The notes under the pieces were generated by a model. The model was given only the letters and a program-made list of their open reading frames with translations, had not been told where the DNA came from and ran no database searches. The translations under genes were made by a program, and so were the position numbers. A stretch of 64,000 nucleotides of DNA from Cronobacter sakazakii (lineage in GTDB: Bacteria > Pseudomonadota > Gammaproteobacteria > Enterobacterales > Enterobacteriaceae), in the NCBI RefSeq assembly GCF_000982825.1, contig NZ_CP011047.1:2604001-2668000 (forward strand), given 5' to 3'. The number at the start of each line of letters is the position of its first letter. The first letter of the stretch is position 1. Shown here piece by piece: positions 44,670 through 53,554 of the stretch.

Positions 44670-45623
44670 GTGAATTTCCAGCAACTGAAAATTATTCGTG
44701 AGGCGGCAAGGCGGGATTTCAATCTCACCGAAGTGGCCAATATGCTTTATACCTCGCAATCTGGCGTCAGCCGCCATATTCGCGAACTTGAAGAAGAGCT
44801 CGGCATTGAGATTTTCATTCGCCGCGGCAAACGGCTGCTGGGCATGACGGAGCCTGGCAAAGCGCTGCTGGTGATTGCCGAGCGCATTCTTAACGAGGCC
44901 AGCAACGTGCGCCGCCTGGCCGATCTCTTTACCAACGACGCCAGCGGCGTGCTGACTATCGCCACGACGCACACCCAGGCCCGCTACAGCCTGCCGTCGG
45001 TGATTAAAACCTTTCGCTCGCTCTTTCCCGAGGTGCGTCTCGAGCTGATTCAGGGCACGCCGCAGGAGATAGAATCGCTGCTGCAAAGCGGCACGGCGGA
45101 TATCGGTATCGCCAGTGAACGCTTAAGCGCCGATCCGGGCCTGGTGGCTTATCCGTGGTTTCGCTGGCATCACAGCCTGCTGGTGCCGAAGGATCACCCC
45201 CTCACGCAGGCCAACCCCCTGACGCTTGAAGAGATTAGCCGCTGGCCGCTTATTACCTACCGGCAGGGCATCACGGGCCGTTCGCGCATCGATGAGGCCT
45301 TCAGCCGAAAAGGGCTGACGCCGGATATCGTCCTGAGCGCGCAGGATTCCGACGTTATCAAAACGTATGTCGAGCTGGGGCTTGGCATTGGGCTGGTGGC
45401 AGAGCAGGCGAGCGAACCCCATGAAGAGAGCCTGCTCACGCGGCTCGACACGCGGCATCTGTTCGACGCTAACACCGTCTGGCTGGGCCTGAAACGCGGG
45501 CAGCTTCAGCGCAATTACGTCTGGCGCTTTATTGAGCTGTGCAACGCCGGGCTGTCGGTTGACGAAATTAAACAGCAGGCGCTTGAGCCTGCAAGTGACG
45601 TGGTGATCGATTATCAGATTTAG
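44670..45623 (+). CDS. cbl: LysR regulator Cbl (sulfate-starvation control)
   Basis: A 317-residue CysB-like LysR regulator that activates sulfonate-use genes (tau, ssu) during sulfate limitation. The N-terminal helix-turn-helix reads FNLTEVANMLYTSQSGVSRH, as in Cbl/CysB. GTG at 44670 after GGGGG (44660-44665) gives the family length. Adjacent to nac as in E. coli, where cbl can be co-transcribed with it. Confidence 0.95.
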   Translation: MNFQQLKIIREAARRDFNLTEVANMLYTSQSGVSRHIRELEEELGIEIFIRRGKRLLGMTEPGKALLVIAERILNEASNVRRLADLFTNDASGVLTIATTHTQARYSLPSVIKTFRSLFPEVRLELIQGTPQEIESLLQSGTADIGIASERLSADPGLVAYPWFRWHHSLLVPKDHPLTQANPLTLEEISRWPLITYRQGITGRSRIDEAFSRKGLTPDIVLSAQDSDVIKTYVELGLGIGLVAEQASEPHEESLLTRLDTRHLFDANTVWLGLKRGQLQRNYVWRFIELCNAGLSVDEIKQQALEPASDVVIDYQI

Positions 45624-45665
45624 CGGTAAACGCCCCGCCAGCGCAGGGCTGGCGGAGCGTGACGA

Positions 45666-46985
45666 TTACTGCGCCTGTGGCGTTTTAATAAAAAGCGCGG
45701 TCAGCGCCGACAGCAGACAGCCCGCCATCAGGTAAATCGCGACCGTATGCCATGCGCCGCCGGAGAAAGTCAGCAGGGCGGCGGCGATAAAGGGCGTAAA
45801 GCCGCCACCCACCACGCTAGCCACCTGATATCCGACGCCCGCGCCGCTGTAGCGATACCCCGCGCCGAACATCTCAGTAAACATCGGCTGCTGCACGCAG
45901 ACCACCATATCGTGCGCGATGTTCGCGAGCATCAGCGAGAAAATCACCACGCCGACAATCGAACGGGCTTCCAGCGCCATAAAGAAAGGGAAAGCGCTCA
46001 GCGCGCCGAGCAGCGCGCCGGTGATATAAATGCGGCGCCGTCCGTAGCGATCGGCCATCCACGCGAACAGCGGAATGGTCAGGCAGCTCACGCCGCCCAC
46101 CAGCAGGCCGATATTAAGAAACAGCTCGCGCGGCATGCCCAGATTCTGCGTGGAATAGTTAAGGGCGAAGGCGGTAACGATATACATCGTCAGCAGTTCG
46201 CACAGGCGCAGGGCGATGATTTTCAGGAATGCGCCAGGGTGGCGTACCAGCGCCTCAAAGACCGGCGGTCGCTTTTTCGCCTGCGCGGGCTTTGCCGCCT
46301 GCGCGCGCTCAAATTCCGCGGACTCCGCCATACCGTTACGCACCCACAGCGCCGCCAGCACCAGCACAATGCTGAACAGGAACGGCAAGCGCCAGCCCCA
46401 GCTCAGGAACTGCGCATCGGTCGTCAGATAGCTGATAAGCGACACCAGCCCGGTGGCGAGCAGCAGGCCTACGCCATATCCCACCTGAACGCCGCTACTG
46501 TAAAACGCTTTTTTCCCGGCGGGGGCGCTTTCCACCGCAAGCAGCGCCGCGCCGCCCCATTCGCCGCCCACGGCAAACCCCTGAATGGCGCGCAGCGTCA
46601 CCAGCAGCACCGGCGCCCACCAGCCAATGGTAGCGAACGACGGCAGAATGCCGATGCAGGCGGTGGCGATGCCCATCATCCAGACGGTCATCATCAGCAT
46701 CCGCTTGCGGCCCAGGCGATCGCCGAAGTGGCCAAAGACAATTCCGCCGAGCGGGCGGAATAAAAAGCCGACGCCGAAGGTGGCGAAGGCGGCAAGCGTG
46801 CCCATGGCCGGTGAGATCTGCGGGAAAAACTCGGTGTTAAACACCAGCGCCGCGGTAATGCCATAGAGTAAGAAATCAAACCAGTCTACGACCGCGCCGG
46901 CAAAGCTGCCCCAGGCCGCGCGGCGCGCGCGATTGCAGGCAGGGAGCGCCTCATCAGGGCGGGGAGTTGTGATTGTGGAATCCAT
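45666..46985 (-). CDS. shiA: Shikimate transporter ShiA
   Basis: MFS metabolite:proton symporter of 439 residues, twelve membrane segments, very close to E. coli ShiA (RRAAWGSFAGAVVDWFDFLL; FGHFGDRLGRKRMLMMTVW; VGGEWGGAALLAVESAP). Imports shikimate. ATG at 46985 (MDSTITTPRPDE) follows ACAGGAC with good spacing; a further ATG five codons upstream is less likely. Convergent with cbl. Confidence 0.94.
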   Translation of the reverse strand: MDSTITTPRPDEALPACNRARRAAWGSFAGAVVDWFDFLLYGITAALVFNTEFFPQISPAMGTLAAFATFGVGFLFRPLGGIVFGHFGDRLGRKRMLMMTVWMMGIATACIGILPSFATIGWWAPVLLVTLRAIQGFAVGGEWGGAALLAVESAPAGKKAFYSSGVQVGYGVGLLLATGLVSLISYLTTDAQFLSWGWRLPFLFSIVLVLAALWVRNGMAESAEFERAQAAKPAQAKKRPPVFEALVRHPGAFLKIIALRLCELLTMYIVTAFALNYSTQNLGMPRELFLNIGLLVGGVSCLTIPLFAWMADRYGRRRIYITGALLGALSAFPFFMALEARSIVGVVIFSLMLANIAHDMVVCVQQPMFTEMFGAGYRYSGAGVGYQVASVVGGGFTPFIAAALLTFSGGAWHTVAIYLMAGCLLSALTALFIKTPQAQ

Positions 46986-47211
46986 CGTTGTCCTGTCCAT
47001 TCGTCAACATTCTGTATTGTTATTGTTATCAAAGCAGATTGAAGGTTACTCACATCGTACGCAGCCAAAAAAAGCCGTTACTGAGACTACAGCGCCAGCC
47101 GCCGGGTGAAAACCGTTTTGCGCCGTGACGGACGTTTAAGGACCAATTAACTCAGAGATGCCGTGTGGGCAGAGGAATATGCGGTAAAGAGGGAGAGAAT
47201 AACGGAAGCAG

Positions 47212-47252
47212 AAAAGCAAAAAGCCCGCTAAAAAGCGGGCTTTTTTGAATCT
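47212..47252 (-). terminator. tRNA-Asn 4 terminator / 41-base repeat, copy 3
   Basis: Identical over 41 bases to 15836-15876 and 19219-19259; hairpin arms 47222-47229 and 47234-47241. Confidence 0.88.
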
Positions 47253-47327
47253 GGCTCCTCTGACTGGACTCGAACCAGTGACATACGGATTAACAGTCCG
47301 CCGTTCTACCGACTGAACTACAGAGGA
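47252..47327 (-). tRNA. tRNA-Asn(GTT), copy 4
   Basis: Identical 76-base tRNA-Asn with GTT anticodon and encoded CCA, between shiA and mtfA; corresponds by neighbourhood to E. coli asnT. Confidence 0.97.
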
Positions 47328-47428
47328 ATCGTGTGAACGGGGCGCATAATAATCATGCCCCGCATCAGTGTCAACGCAAAAAATTACGCTATGTATTCAA
47401 ACGCTTAATTCTGCGTCAGATTGCGCTT

Positions 47429-48226
47429 TTAATGTACCTGACCGCCGTCGGAAAGGGCGGGCGTTTCACGCAGGCGTAAGCGCAGCAGCGGATCCTGACC
47501 GTAAAAGTGACAAAAACGCTGCCACAGCGACGGGAAGCGCGGCGCGAAAAGCTCCGGCGCACTGAAGAAATATTCGGAGAGCACCGCGAAGCACTCCGCC
47601 GGATCGGTGGCGGCATAGGCATCAATGCTGGCGGCGCTTTCACCCACCAGATCTATCTCATCCTGAATATTTTCCATCGCCGCGTGCAGGTCGTGCTCCC
47701 AGCCTGCGACTTCACGCAGCGCGATAAGCGGAATGCCGCTTGCGCGATCGCCGTTACGCATATCGAGCTTATGTGCCACTTCATGAATGATAAGGTTAAA
47801 GCCGGAGGCGTCGAACGAATCCTGAATATCGAGCCAGTTAAGGATAATCGGCCCCTGCTGCCAGCTCTGACCGGACTGCACCACGCGCTGGTTATGCACC
47901 AGACCGATGTCGTCTTCCCATTCGTCATCCACCACGAACGGCGCGGGGTAAATCAGCACTTCGTGAAAGCCGTCGAGCCACTCTAAACCGAGCTCCAGCA
48001 CCGGCAGGCAGAAGAGCAGGGCAATGCGGGCGCTCTTCAGCTCATCCAGCTCAAAACCCTGTAAGGGCACCAGCCGCTTTTGCTGTAAAAAACGCTCGCT
48101 TAAGCGCACCAGCTTCTGCTGCTGTTCGTCGCTCAGGCCCGCCAGTAACGGAATGGCGAGCGCCGCTTCCCAGGGAAGAGGTGCCAGCGCGGCGGTGTGA
48201 TTTGCTTTCCAGGGCCACTTAATCAT
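47429..48226 (-). CDS. mtfA: Mlc titration factor A, zinc metallopeptidase
   Basis: Cytosolic gluzincin-type aminopeptidase of 265 residues that binds and inactivates the glucose repressor Mlc, thereby raising ptsG expression. The zinc site is HEVAH at 148-152 with the third ligand Glu211 in DPAECFAVLSEYFF. Length and motifs match E. coli MtfA (YeeI). Located between tRNA-Asn and tRNA-Ser as in E. coli. Confidence 0.95.
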   Translation of the reverse strand: MIKWPWKANHTAALAPLPWEAALAIPLLAGLSDEQQQKLVRLSERFLQQKRLVPLQGFELDELKSARIALLFCLPVLELGLEWLDGFHEVLIYPAPFVVDDEWEDDIGLVHNQRVVQSGQSWQQGPIILNWLDIQDSFDASGFNLIIHEVAHKLDMRNGDRASGIPLIALREVAGWEHDLHAAMENIQDEIDLVGESAASIDAYAATDPAECFAVLSEYFFSAPELFAPRFPSLWQRFCHFYGQDPLLRLRLRETPALSDGGQVH

Positions 48227-48319
48227 CTTATTGCTCGCAAACTCGTCACTTGAACAAAATCGAAGAGGCAGGGACTGTTAAAATGCCAAAGATCCTGGCA
48301 TCATGGCAACCTCAAGTAC

Positions 48320-48409
48320 GGAGAGATGCCGGAGCGGCTGAACGGACCGGTCTCGAAAACCGGAGTAGGGGCAACTCTACCGGGGGTTCAAATCCCCCTC
48401 TCTCCGCCA
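48320..48409 (+). tRNA. serU: tRNA-Ser(CGA)
   Basis: 90 bases with CCA. Acceptor GGAGAGA pairs with TCTCTCC, anticodon loop TCTCGAAAA holds CGA, and the long variable arm (GTAGGGGCAACTCTACC region) is typical of class II serine tRNAs. The position next to mtfA matches E. coli serU. Confidence 0.95.
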
Positions 48410-48813
48410 CTATTCAAGCACTTACCGCCTCGTTTTTCAGTGATAAAAATCCCGTTGAGAAAAGTTTGAGACTAATCGCGCCGTGAATTGTGCCCGGCTT
48501 CGCTTCTCGCCTGGAAGCTTTTTACCTTTCTTTGCAGTTTTCACCCGCTTTCATGTTACTGGTAGCCTCTCTTTTAAACGCGACAACGCGCGTCAGTCAC
48601 CCAAACTAACCCTTAACGATTACCACTGAAAACTGCCGCCTGTGACGCAATCGGGTCTATTCTTATCTGATGCATATTGATGTTAACTCGCGGAATTCTC
48701 TGGCTTGTCGTTCGGGGGCTTTCAAAGTGAGTTAAAAACGAGCCTGACGCGGCTTCCGATAAACTTCAGTAAAATTAATGCAACGCGGGCAGGATACGCA
48801 GGAGGTGGCCGTC
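48410..48813. other. Intergenic region between tRNA-Ser and cyclase gene
   Basis: About 400 bases. No gene, clear terminator or known motif seen; it must contain the cyclase promoter. Confidence 0.5.
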
Positions 48814-50355
48814 GTGCCTGAGAAAAAACAGTTTATCCGCATTCTGGCGCTGGATACGCCGCTCGGGCGCAGTCTGGCGTCCTTTCTGTTTATTCTGCTG
48901 GCAGGAAGCATCGCGGCCAATGCGGTAACGCTGTATCTCTCCTGGGAGCGCACGGTTGAAGATGCCGAGAGCAAGGCGATTAACCTGTCGCTTTCGCAGG
49001 TGCGCCAGGCGGATGACACTTTTCTCCAGACAGAGCTGACCCTGCAGGAGATCCGCCGCAATCTGGCTTATGGCTATCTTCCCAATCATGAACTCAACGC
49101 ATCGCTTGCCGAGCTGGAACAGCGGCTGCCGCAGCTTGATGGGCTGTTTATTTACGATGCGCACGGCGCATGGCGCAACAGTTCTTTTGGGCAGGAACCT
49201 GCTGAGGACAACATTGCGGACCGCGATGATTTTCTCTACCACAAAGATCATGGCTGGATGGGAATACATATAGGCCATGTGGTGCGCAGTAACATCAGCG
49301 GCCAGCTGGTGATACCGGTTTCGCTACGCCTCAATGACATCACCGGCGGCTTTGCGGGCGTGGTAATGGCCACCGTCAAAATGGACTATTTCCGCCAGTT
49401 TTACAGCTACTTTGAACTGACGAATAATGACATCCTGGCGCTGCTGCTGGTCGATGGCAAGCCGCTGTACATTCGCCCCTTTGATGAAAGCGTGCTGAAT
49501 AAAGATCTCTCTGACAGCCCGCTTTTTACGCAGGTGCTGCTGCGAGCGCGCCAGGGCAGCGCCACCTGGCTGTCAGCGCTTGATCAGGTCGTCAGAATCT
49601 ACGGCTTTGCGCGCTCGACGCGTTACCCGATTGTCGTGGTGGCCGGGTATGACAAAGACAATCTGCGCGCGACCTGGCTTAAAAACAGTATTCCCGATTT
49701 GCTTATCAACGGTGCGCTGTTGACCGCCATTATCCTGATGGGCATGGTGCTGTTCAGACAGGTGAGAGTGAATATCCGCGATCGCAACGAGCTGGCGACG
49801 CTGCGTGACGAGCTGGTGAAAATCAACCACACGCTGCATTCCATGGCGATGGTCGATGGTCTGACGGGGCTTGCTAACCGGCGGCGCTTTGACGCCTTTC
49901 TTGAGCAGGCGCTGGCCGACACCGCTGTCACCGGGAACCCCGTCTCACTCATTCTTATCGATGTCGATTTTTTCAAACGTTATAACGACAATCGCGGTCA
50001 CGTGGCCGGTGACGCCTGCCTGCGTCGTATCGGCGGTGTGCTCCAGCAGGCTTCTTTTAGCCATGGCGATCTGGTGGCGCGTTACGGTGGCGAAGAGTTC
50101 GCAATCATACTCTCTGAGGCTTCGTCCGCCGACGCCCTGCGCGTCGCGGAAAAGGTGGTCAGCATGGTGCGGGAGCAGGCGCTGCCACACCCCGACACCG
50201 AACTGCCCGATGGCGTGGTGACCATCAGCGCGGGCTGTTACAGCATGACATCTGACGGCAGAATGGCGTGTCTGACCGAGCTTATCAAAGGGGCGGACGA
50301 GGCGCTCTATCAGGCGAAAAGCACCGGGCGTAACCGTGCCGTCCTGTTGTCATAA
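48814..50355 (+). CDS. Membrane diguanylate cyclase with periplasmic sensor
   Basis: A 513-residue GGDEF protein. Membrane segments at about 16-40 and 290-317 frame a periplasmic dCache-like sensor domain. The GGDEF domain starts with MVDGLTGLANRRRFDAFL, has DVDFFKRYNDNRGH and the active-site GGEEF, so it should make c-di-GMP. The inhibitory I-site (RxxD five residues before GGEEF) reads SHGD and is lost. GTG at 48814 follows AGGAGG by eight bases; an ATG twelve codons upstream has no ribosome site. I cannot name an E. coli orthologue with confidence. Confidence 0.92.
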   Translation: MPEKKQFIRILALDTPLGRSLASFLFILLAGSIAANAVTLYLSWERTVEDAESKAINLSLSQVRQADDTFLQTELTLQEIRRNLAYGYLPNHELNASLAELEQRLPQLDGLFIYDAHGAWRNSSFGQEPAEDNIADRDDFLYHKDHGWMGIHIGHVVRSNISGQLVIPVSLRLNDITGGFAGVVMATVKMDYFRQFYSYFELTNNDILALLLVDGKPLYIRPFDESVLNKDLSDSPLFTQVLLRARQGSATWLSALDQVVRIYGFARSTRYPIVVVAGYDKDNLRATWLKNSIPDLLINGALLTAIILMGMVLFRQVRVNIRDRNELATLRDELVKINHTLHSMAMVDGLTGLANRRRFDAFLEQALADTAVTGNPVSLILIDVDFFKRYNDNRGHVAGDACLRRIGGVLQQASFSHGDLVARYGGEEFAIILSEASSADALRVAEKVVSMVREQALPHPDTELPDGVVTISAGCYSMTSDGRMACLTELIKGADEALYQAKSTGRNRAVLLS

Positions 50356-50361
50356 GCCCCA

Positions 50362-51264
50362 CTAGCCTGTTGCCTGCTGTATGAAGCGAATAAACGCTTC
50401 ACTGGCGGATGACAGCCCTTTGTGCGGCGCGTAAATAAGCGAAAAGGGGCGCGTGCGGCCGCGGGTTTGCGGGAGGATCTCCGTCAGCAGGCCGTTTTCC
50501 ATGAGCGGGCGCGCGATAAAATCGTAAGTCTGACAGATCCCCGCGCCGCTGACGGCAAGCGAGATAACGCCCAGAATGTCATCCGAGACCTGAATCTGCC
50601 CCTTCGGCGTCCACTCAATGGGGGCTCCTTCCTCGCACAGGCTCCACTGCGCGATACGCCCGCTGCTTGGCATGATAAACGGCAGGCATCGGTGGTTTTC
50701 AAGCGCGGCTAATTCGTGCGGCTCGCCGTGCTGGCGCAAATAAGCGGGTGCTGCGACCAGGCACAGCGGTGCCTCTTCAAGCTTACGCGCGACCAGCCGG
50801 CTGTCCGGCAGCGTGCCCAGACGGATAGCGAGATCGTAGCCTTCGGCCACCAGATCCACGTTTCGGTTAGTGATATTCAGCTCAACGGTAATCCCCGGAT
50901 AGTGCGCGGCGAAACGCTGCAACAGCGCCGGAAGCCGGTAGTGCCCGTAGGTGGTCGGCGCGCTAAGCCGGATATGGCCGACCGTCTGTGCGCCGCGTCC
51001 CTGAATATCCCGCTCGGCGCGCTCAAACACACTAAAAGCGCTGCACGCCTGCTCGTAATAGTGCCGCCCGGCCTGCGTCAGGCTGAGCTGGCGCGTGGTG
51101 CGTCTCACCAGCTGTACGCCAAGCCGCGTCTCAAGCCTTGTTAGCGCCCGGCTCAGTACGGATGCCGTGGTGCCTAGCGCCACCGCCGCCGCGGTGATCG
51201 AGCCTTTCTCAATGATCGTCACGAAGATTTCCACATCGCTGAGATGGGCGAAACGTCGGCTCAT
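50362..51264 (-). CDS. LysR family transcriptional regulator
   Basis: A 300-residue LysR-type regulator: helix-turn-helix in residues 1-60 (GSITAAAVALGTTASVLSRA) and a substrate-binding-like effector domain. The open frame extends far upstream through a neighbouring gene, but MSRRFAHLSDVEIFVTI at 51264 is the family start. Divergent from the DJ-1/PfpI and SDR genes, which it probably controls. Of the AaeR/DsdC-like subgroup often regulating oxidoreductases. Confidence 0.92.
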   Translation of the reverse strand: MSRRFAHLSDVEIFVTIIEKGSITAAAVALGTTASVLSRALTRLETRLGVQLVRRTTRQLSLTQAGRHYYEQACSAFSVFERAERDIQGRGAQTVGHIRLSAPTTYGHYRLPALLQRFAAHYPGITVELNITNRNVDLVAEGYDLAIRLGTLPDSRLVARKLEEAPLCLVAAPAYLRQHGEPHELAALENHRCLPFIMPSSGRIAQWSLCEEGAPIEWTPKGQIQVSDDILGVISLAVSGAGICQTYDFIARPLMENGLLTEILPQTRGRTRPFSLIYAPHKGLSSASEAFIRFIQQATG

Positions 51265-51384
51265 TATGTCTCCTGAAGAACAAATGAATGTCTTTAGCGG
51301 TGGTTTATCCACTTTTGAGGAAACACTACAGTGTGCGCCAGTTGCAGGCAAGGCTTGCAAATCTAAAGACATCAACAGGAGTAC

Positions 51385-52233
51385 ATGGTGAAAATGGTAC
51401 GTCATCTCGCGCTCGCCGCAGCGCTTGGTCTTTCTGCCCTGAGTGCGCAGGCCGCCAGCGTGCTGGTAGTGCTGTCGGATTCTGACCATCTGGATCTGAA
51501 AGACGGCAAAGTGTTTCAGACAGGCTTTTATCTCAATGAACTGATGCAGCCGGTAAAACGTCTGCTGGACGCCGGGCATCAGGTCACGTTCGCCACGCCG
51601 AATGGACAGGCGCCGACGCTCGATAAATCCTCTGATGACAAAATGTATTTCAACAATGACGTGAACGCGTGGCGCACGCATCGCGCGTTGCTCGATAAAC
51701 TGAAACTGACGTCGCCTTCGTCTTCGCCGGTTATTAGCCTGGCGCGTGCCGCGCAGCGTGGCTACGGCGAGTTTGACGCGATTTACATTCCGGGTGGCCA
51801 TGCGCCGATGCAGGATCTGCTGACCAGCCCGGCGCTCGGCAAGGCGCTGGCCGCGTTTCATGCCGCCGGTAAGCCAACGGCGCTGGTCTGCCACGGCCCC
51901 ATCGCGCTGCTCTCCACGCTGCCGGATGCGCCGGCATTCACCCGCCAGCTGGCGGAAACCGGCCATGCCGCGGCGCAGCCCGGCTGGATTTACGCGGGTT
52001 ACCGGATGACGGTTATCAGCAATGCGGAAGAGGAGATTGCCAAAGGCCTGCTGCCGAAAGGCGGGGCGATGAAATTCTATCCGCAAACCGCGCTCGAGCA
52101 GGCGGGTGGCCAATACAGCAGCAATACCGAACCGTTCACCTCGCATGTCGTGACGGACAGGGAACTCATCACCGGGCAGAACCCGGCTTCGGCAACGGCG
52201 GTGGCGCAGGCGCTGCTGGAACGTCTCCATTAA
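51385..52233 (+). CDS. Exported DJ-1/PfpI family protein
   Basis: A 282-residue type 1 glutamine-amidotransferase-like (DJ-1/PfpI) protein with a signal peptide of about 23 residues (LALAAALGLSALSAQA), so probably periplasmic. The nucleophile cysteine is in ALVCHGP and the conserved glutamate in FYLNELM. Related proteins are glyoxalase-like or stress proteins. Forms an operon with the SDR gene 30 bases downstream and is divergent from the LysR regulator. Confidence 0.87.
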   Translation: MVKMVRHLALAAALGLSALSAQAASVLVVLSDSDHLDLKDGKVFQTGFYLNELMQPVKRLLDAGHQVTFATPNGQAPTLDKSSDDKMYFNNDVNAWRTHRALLDKLKLTSPSSSPVISLARAAQRGYGEFDAIYIPGGHAPMQDLLTSPALGKALAAFHAAGKPTALVCHGPIALLSTLPDAPAFTRQLAETGHAAAQPGWIYAGYRMTVISNAEEEIAKGLLPKGGAMKFYPQTALEQAGGQYSSNTEPFTSHVVTDRELITGQNPASATAVAQALLERLH

Positions 52234-52262
52234 TCTCTGACGCACTGCACTGAGGAACTAAC

Positions 52263-53067
52263 ATGGATCTGCAACTGAACACTAAAACGGCGATAGTGAC
52301 GGCGGCGACGGCAGGCATTGGCCTTGCGATCGCCCGGACGCTGGCGCAGGAAGGCGTGGCGGTCACCATCACCGGCCGCGACCATAAAAAACTGGCGGCG
52401 GCGGTCGCGACCATTGAGGCGGAGGCGAAAGGTGCCTCCGTGACCGGCGTGCTGGCGGACGTCAGCACCGTGGAAGGCGTCGCGGCGCTGACGGCGCAAC
52501 AGCCGGAAACCGATATTCTGATTAACAATCTCGGCTTTTATGAGGCGACGCCGTTTGCGGAAATCACCGACGAGGCGTGGCTGCGGATGTTTGAAGTTAA
52601 CGTGATGTCCGGCGTGCGGCTCTCCCGTCACTATTTCCCGCAAATGCTGACGAAAAACTGGGGACGCGTCATTTTTATCTCCAGCGAAGTGGGTGCGTTT
52701 ACGCCGCCGGATATGGTGCACTACGGGATGAGCAAATCGGCGCAGCTTGCGGTGGCGCGCGGTGGCGCGCGGCATGGCGGAATTAACCAAAGGCACCGGC
52801 GTGACGGTAAACAGCGTATTGCCTTCGGCCACGCGTTCAGAAGGCATTATGGAATATTTGCGCCAGACCGCGCCGCAACCGGGCATGACCGACGCCCAGA
52901 TTGAAGCGAATTTCTTTGCGACGTATCGCCCGAGTTCGCTGCTTGCGCGCATGATTGATGCCACGGAGATAGCCTCAATGGTGGCGCTGCTGGCAAGCCC
53001 GCTGGGCGCGGCGTCAAACGGCGCGGCGGTGCGCGTGGAAGGCGGTACGTACCGCTCTATTCTGTAA
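52263..53067 (+). pseudogene. SDR oxidoreductase broken by a 10-base tandem duplication
   Basis: Short-chain dehydrogenase of about 264 residues when repaired. The Rossmann start TAAIVTAATAGIGLAIA-like segment (TGxxxGIG variant), NNLGF, and the catalytic Ser...Tyr-x3-Lys (HYGMSKSAQLAV) are all in the first frame. GGTGGCGCGC is repeated at 52751-52760 and 52761-52770; deleting one copy restores QLAVARGMAELTKGTGVTVN and the downstream frame to VEGGTYRSIL. As written, the product would lose its last third. Confidence 0.88.
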
Positions 53068-53126
53068 TCAGAGGCATAGCAGGAGAAAAGGGCTGGCCGG
53101 GCGTGACGCCGGGTGAATCTGAATAA

Positions 53127-53155
53127 TAAAAAACCCGCGCTGGCGGGTTTTTTAC
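53127..53155 (+). terminator. Terminator between SDR and DinI-like genes
   Basis: AAACCCGC and GCGGGTTT around GCTG, with A and T runs on both sides; serves both convergent genes. Confidence 0.88.
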
Positions 53156-53161
53156 TGTCGC

Positions 53162-53401
53162 TTATTCGTTAACCAGCCACATATCGGCTTCGTCGAACAT
53201 CTCTTCCAGCATCCGGTTCAGCTTTTCGCGATCGTTTTTATTGGCGTCGGAATTGAGACCGTTTGTCTGCATCGGCTTAACGCGCACGTCAGCATCCGGA
53301 AAAATGCGGTGTACGCGGCGGGTCAGCTCGGCCAGGATAATCTCACGCGCGCCGGGCAAGCCTGCGACATTGCGTTTGTCATAAACCAGTTCAACAAACA
53401 T
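53162..53401 (-). CDS. DinI-like family protein
   Basis: A 79-residue DinI/ImpC/MsgA-type protein: MFVELVYDKRNVAGLPGARE at the start, FPDADVRVKPMQTNGL in the middle and an acidic C-terminal helix (MLEEMFDEADMWL). E. coli DinI binds RecA and tunes the SOS response. ATG at 53401; a longer frame upstream crosses the putative LexA site and is unlikely. SOS control is suggested by the upstream site. Confidence 0.9.
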   Translation of the reverse strand: MFVELVYDKRNVAGLPGAREIILAELTRRVHRIFPDADVRVKPMQTNGLNSDANKNDREKLNRMLEEMFDEADMWLVNE

Positions 53402-53414
53402 GGAAAACTCCACA

Positions 53415-53434
53415 GTATGGATATATATACAGTC
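53415..53434 (-). promoter_or_regulatory. Near-consensus LexA box upstream of DinI-like gene
   Basis: The core ATG-N10-CAG (53417-53432) with an AT-alternating spacer differs from CTG-N10-CAG by one base. Placed 14 bases before the start codon. Confidence 0.5.
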
Positions 53435-53504
53435 CTGGCACACTATAGCGCCCGTCCGGCATCCGGTAAAGAGGAGAGTGAAGGCGCGCGTGAAGAAGCG
53501 TGGA

Positions 53505-53534
53505 AAATAAAAAAGGCCCACACGCGGCGGGCCT
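53505..53534 (-). terminator. Terminator of the porin gene
   Basis: AGGCCC (53514-53519) and GGGCCT (53529-53534) with a T run on the minus strand, 20 bases after the porin stop. Confidence 0.8.
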
Positions 53535-53554
53535 GAAAAGGATGAGTAAAACGC

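Noticed and set aside
48775..48813. ATG at 48778 as the cyclase start
   Set aside because: The strong AGGAGG lies downstream of it and is spaced correctly for GTG 48814.
51265..52245. Minus-strand coding extension upstream of the LysR gene
   Set aside because: It is the shadow of the DJ-1 gene on the other strand; Arg/Gln-rich composition is typical of antisense GC-rich frames.
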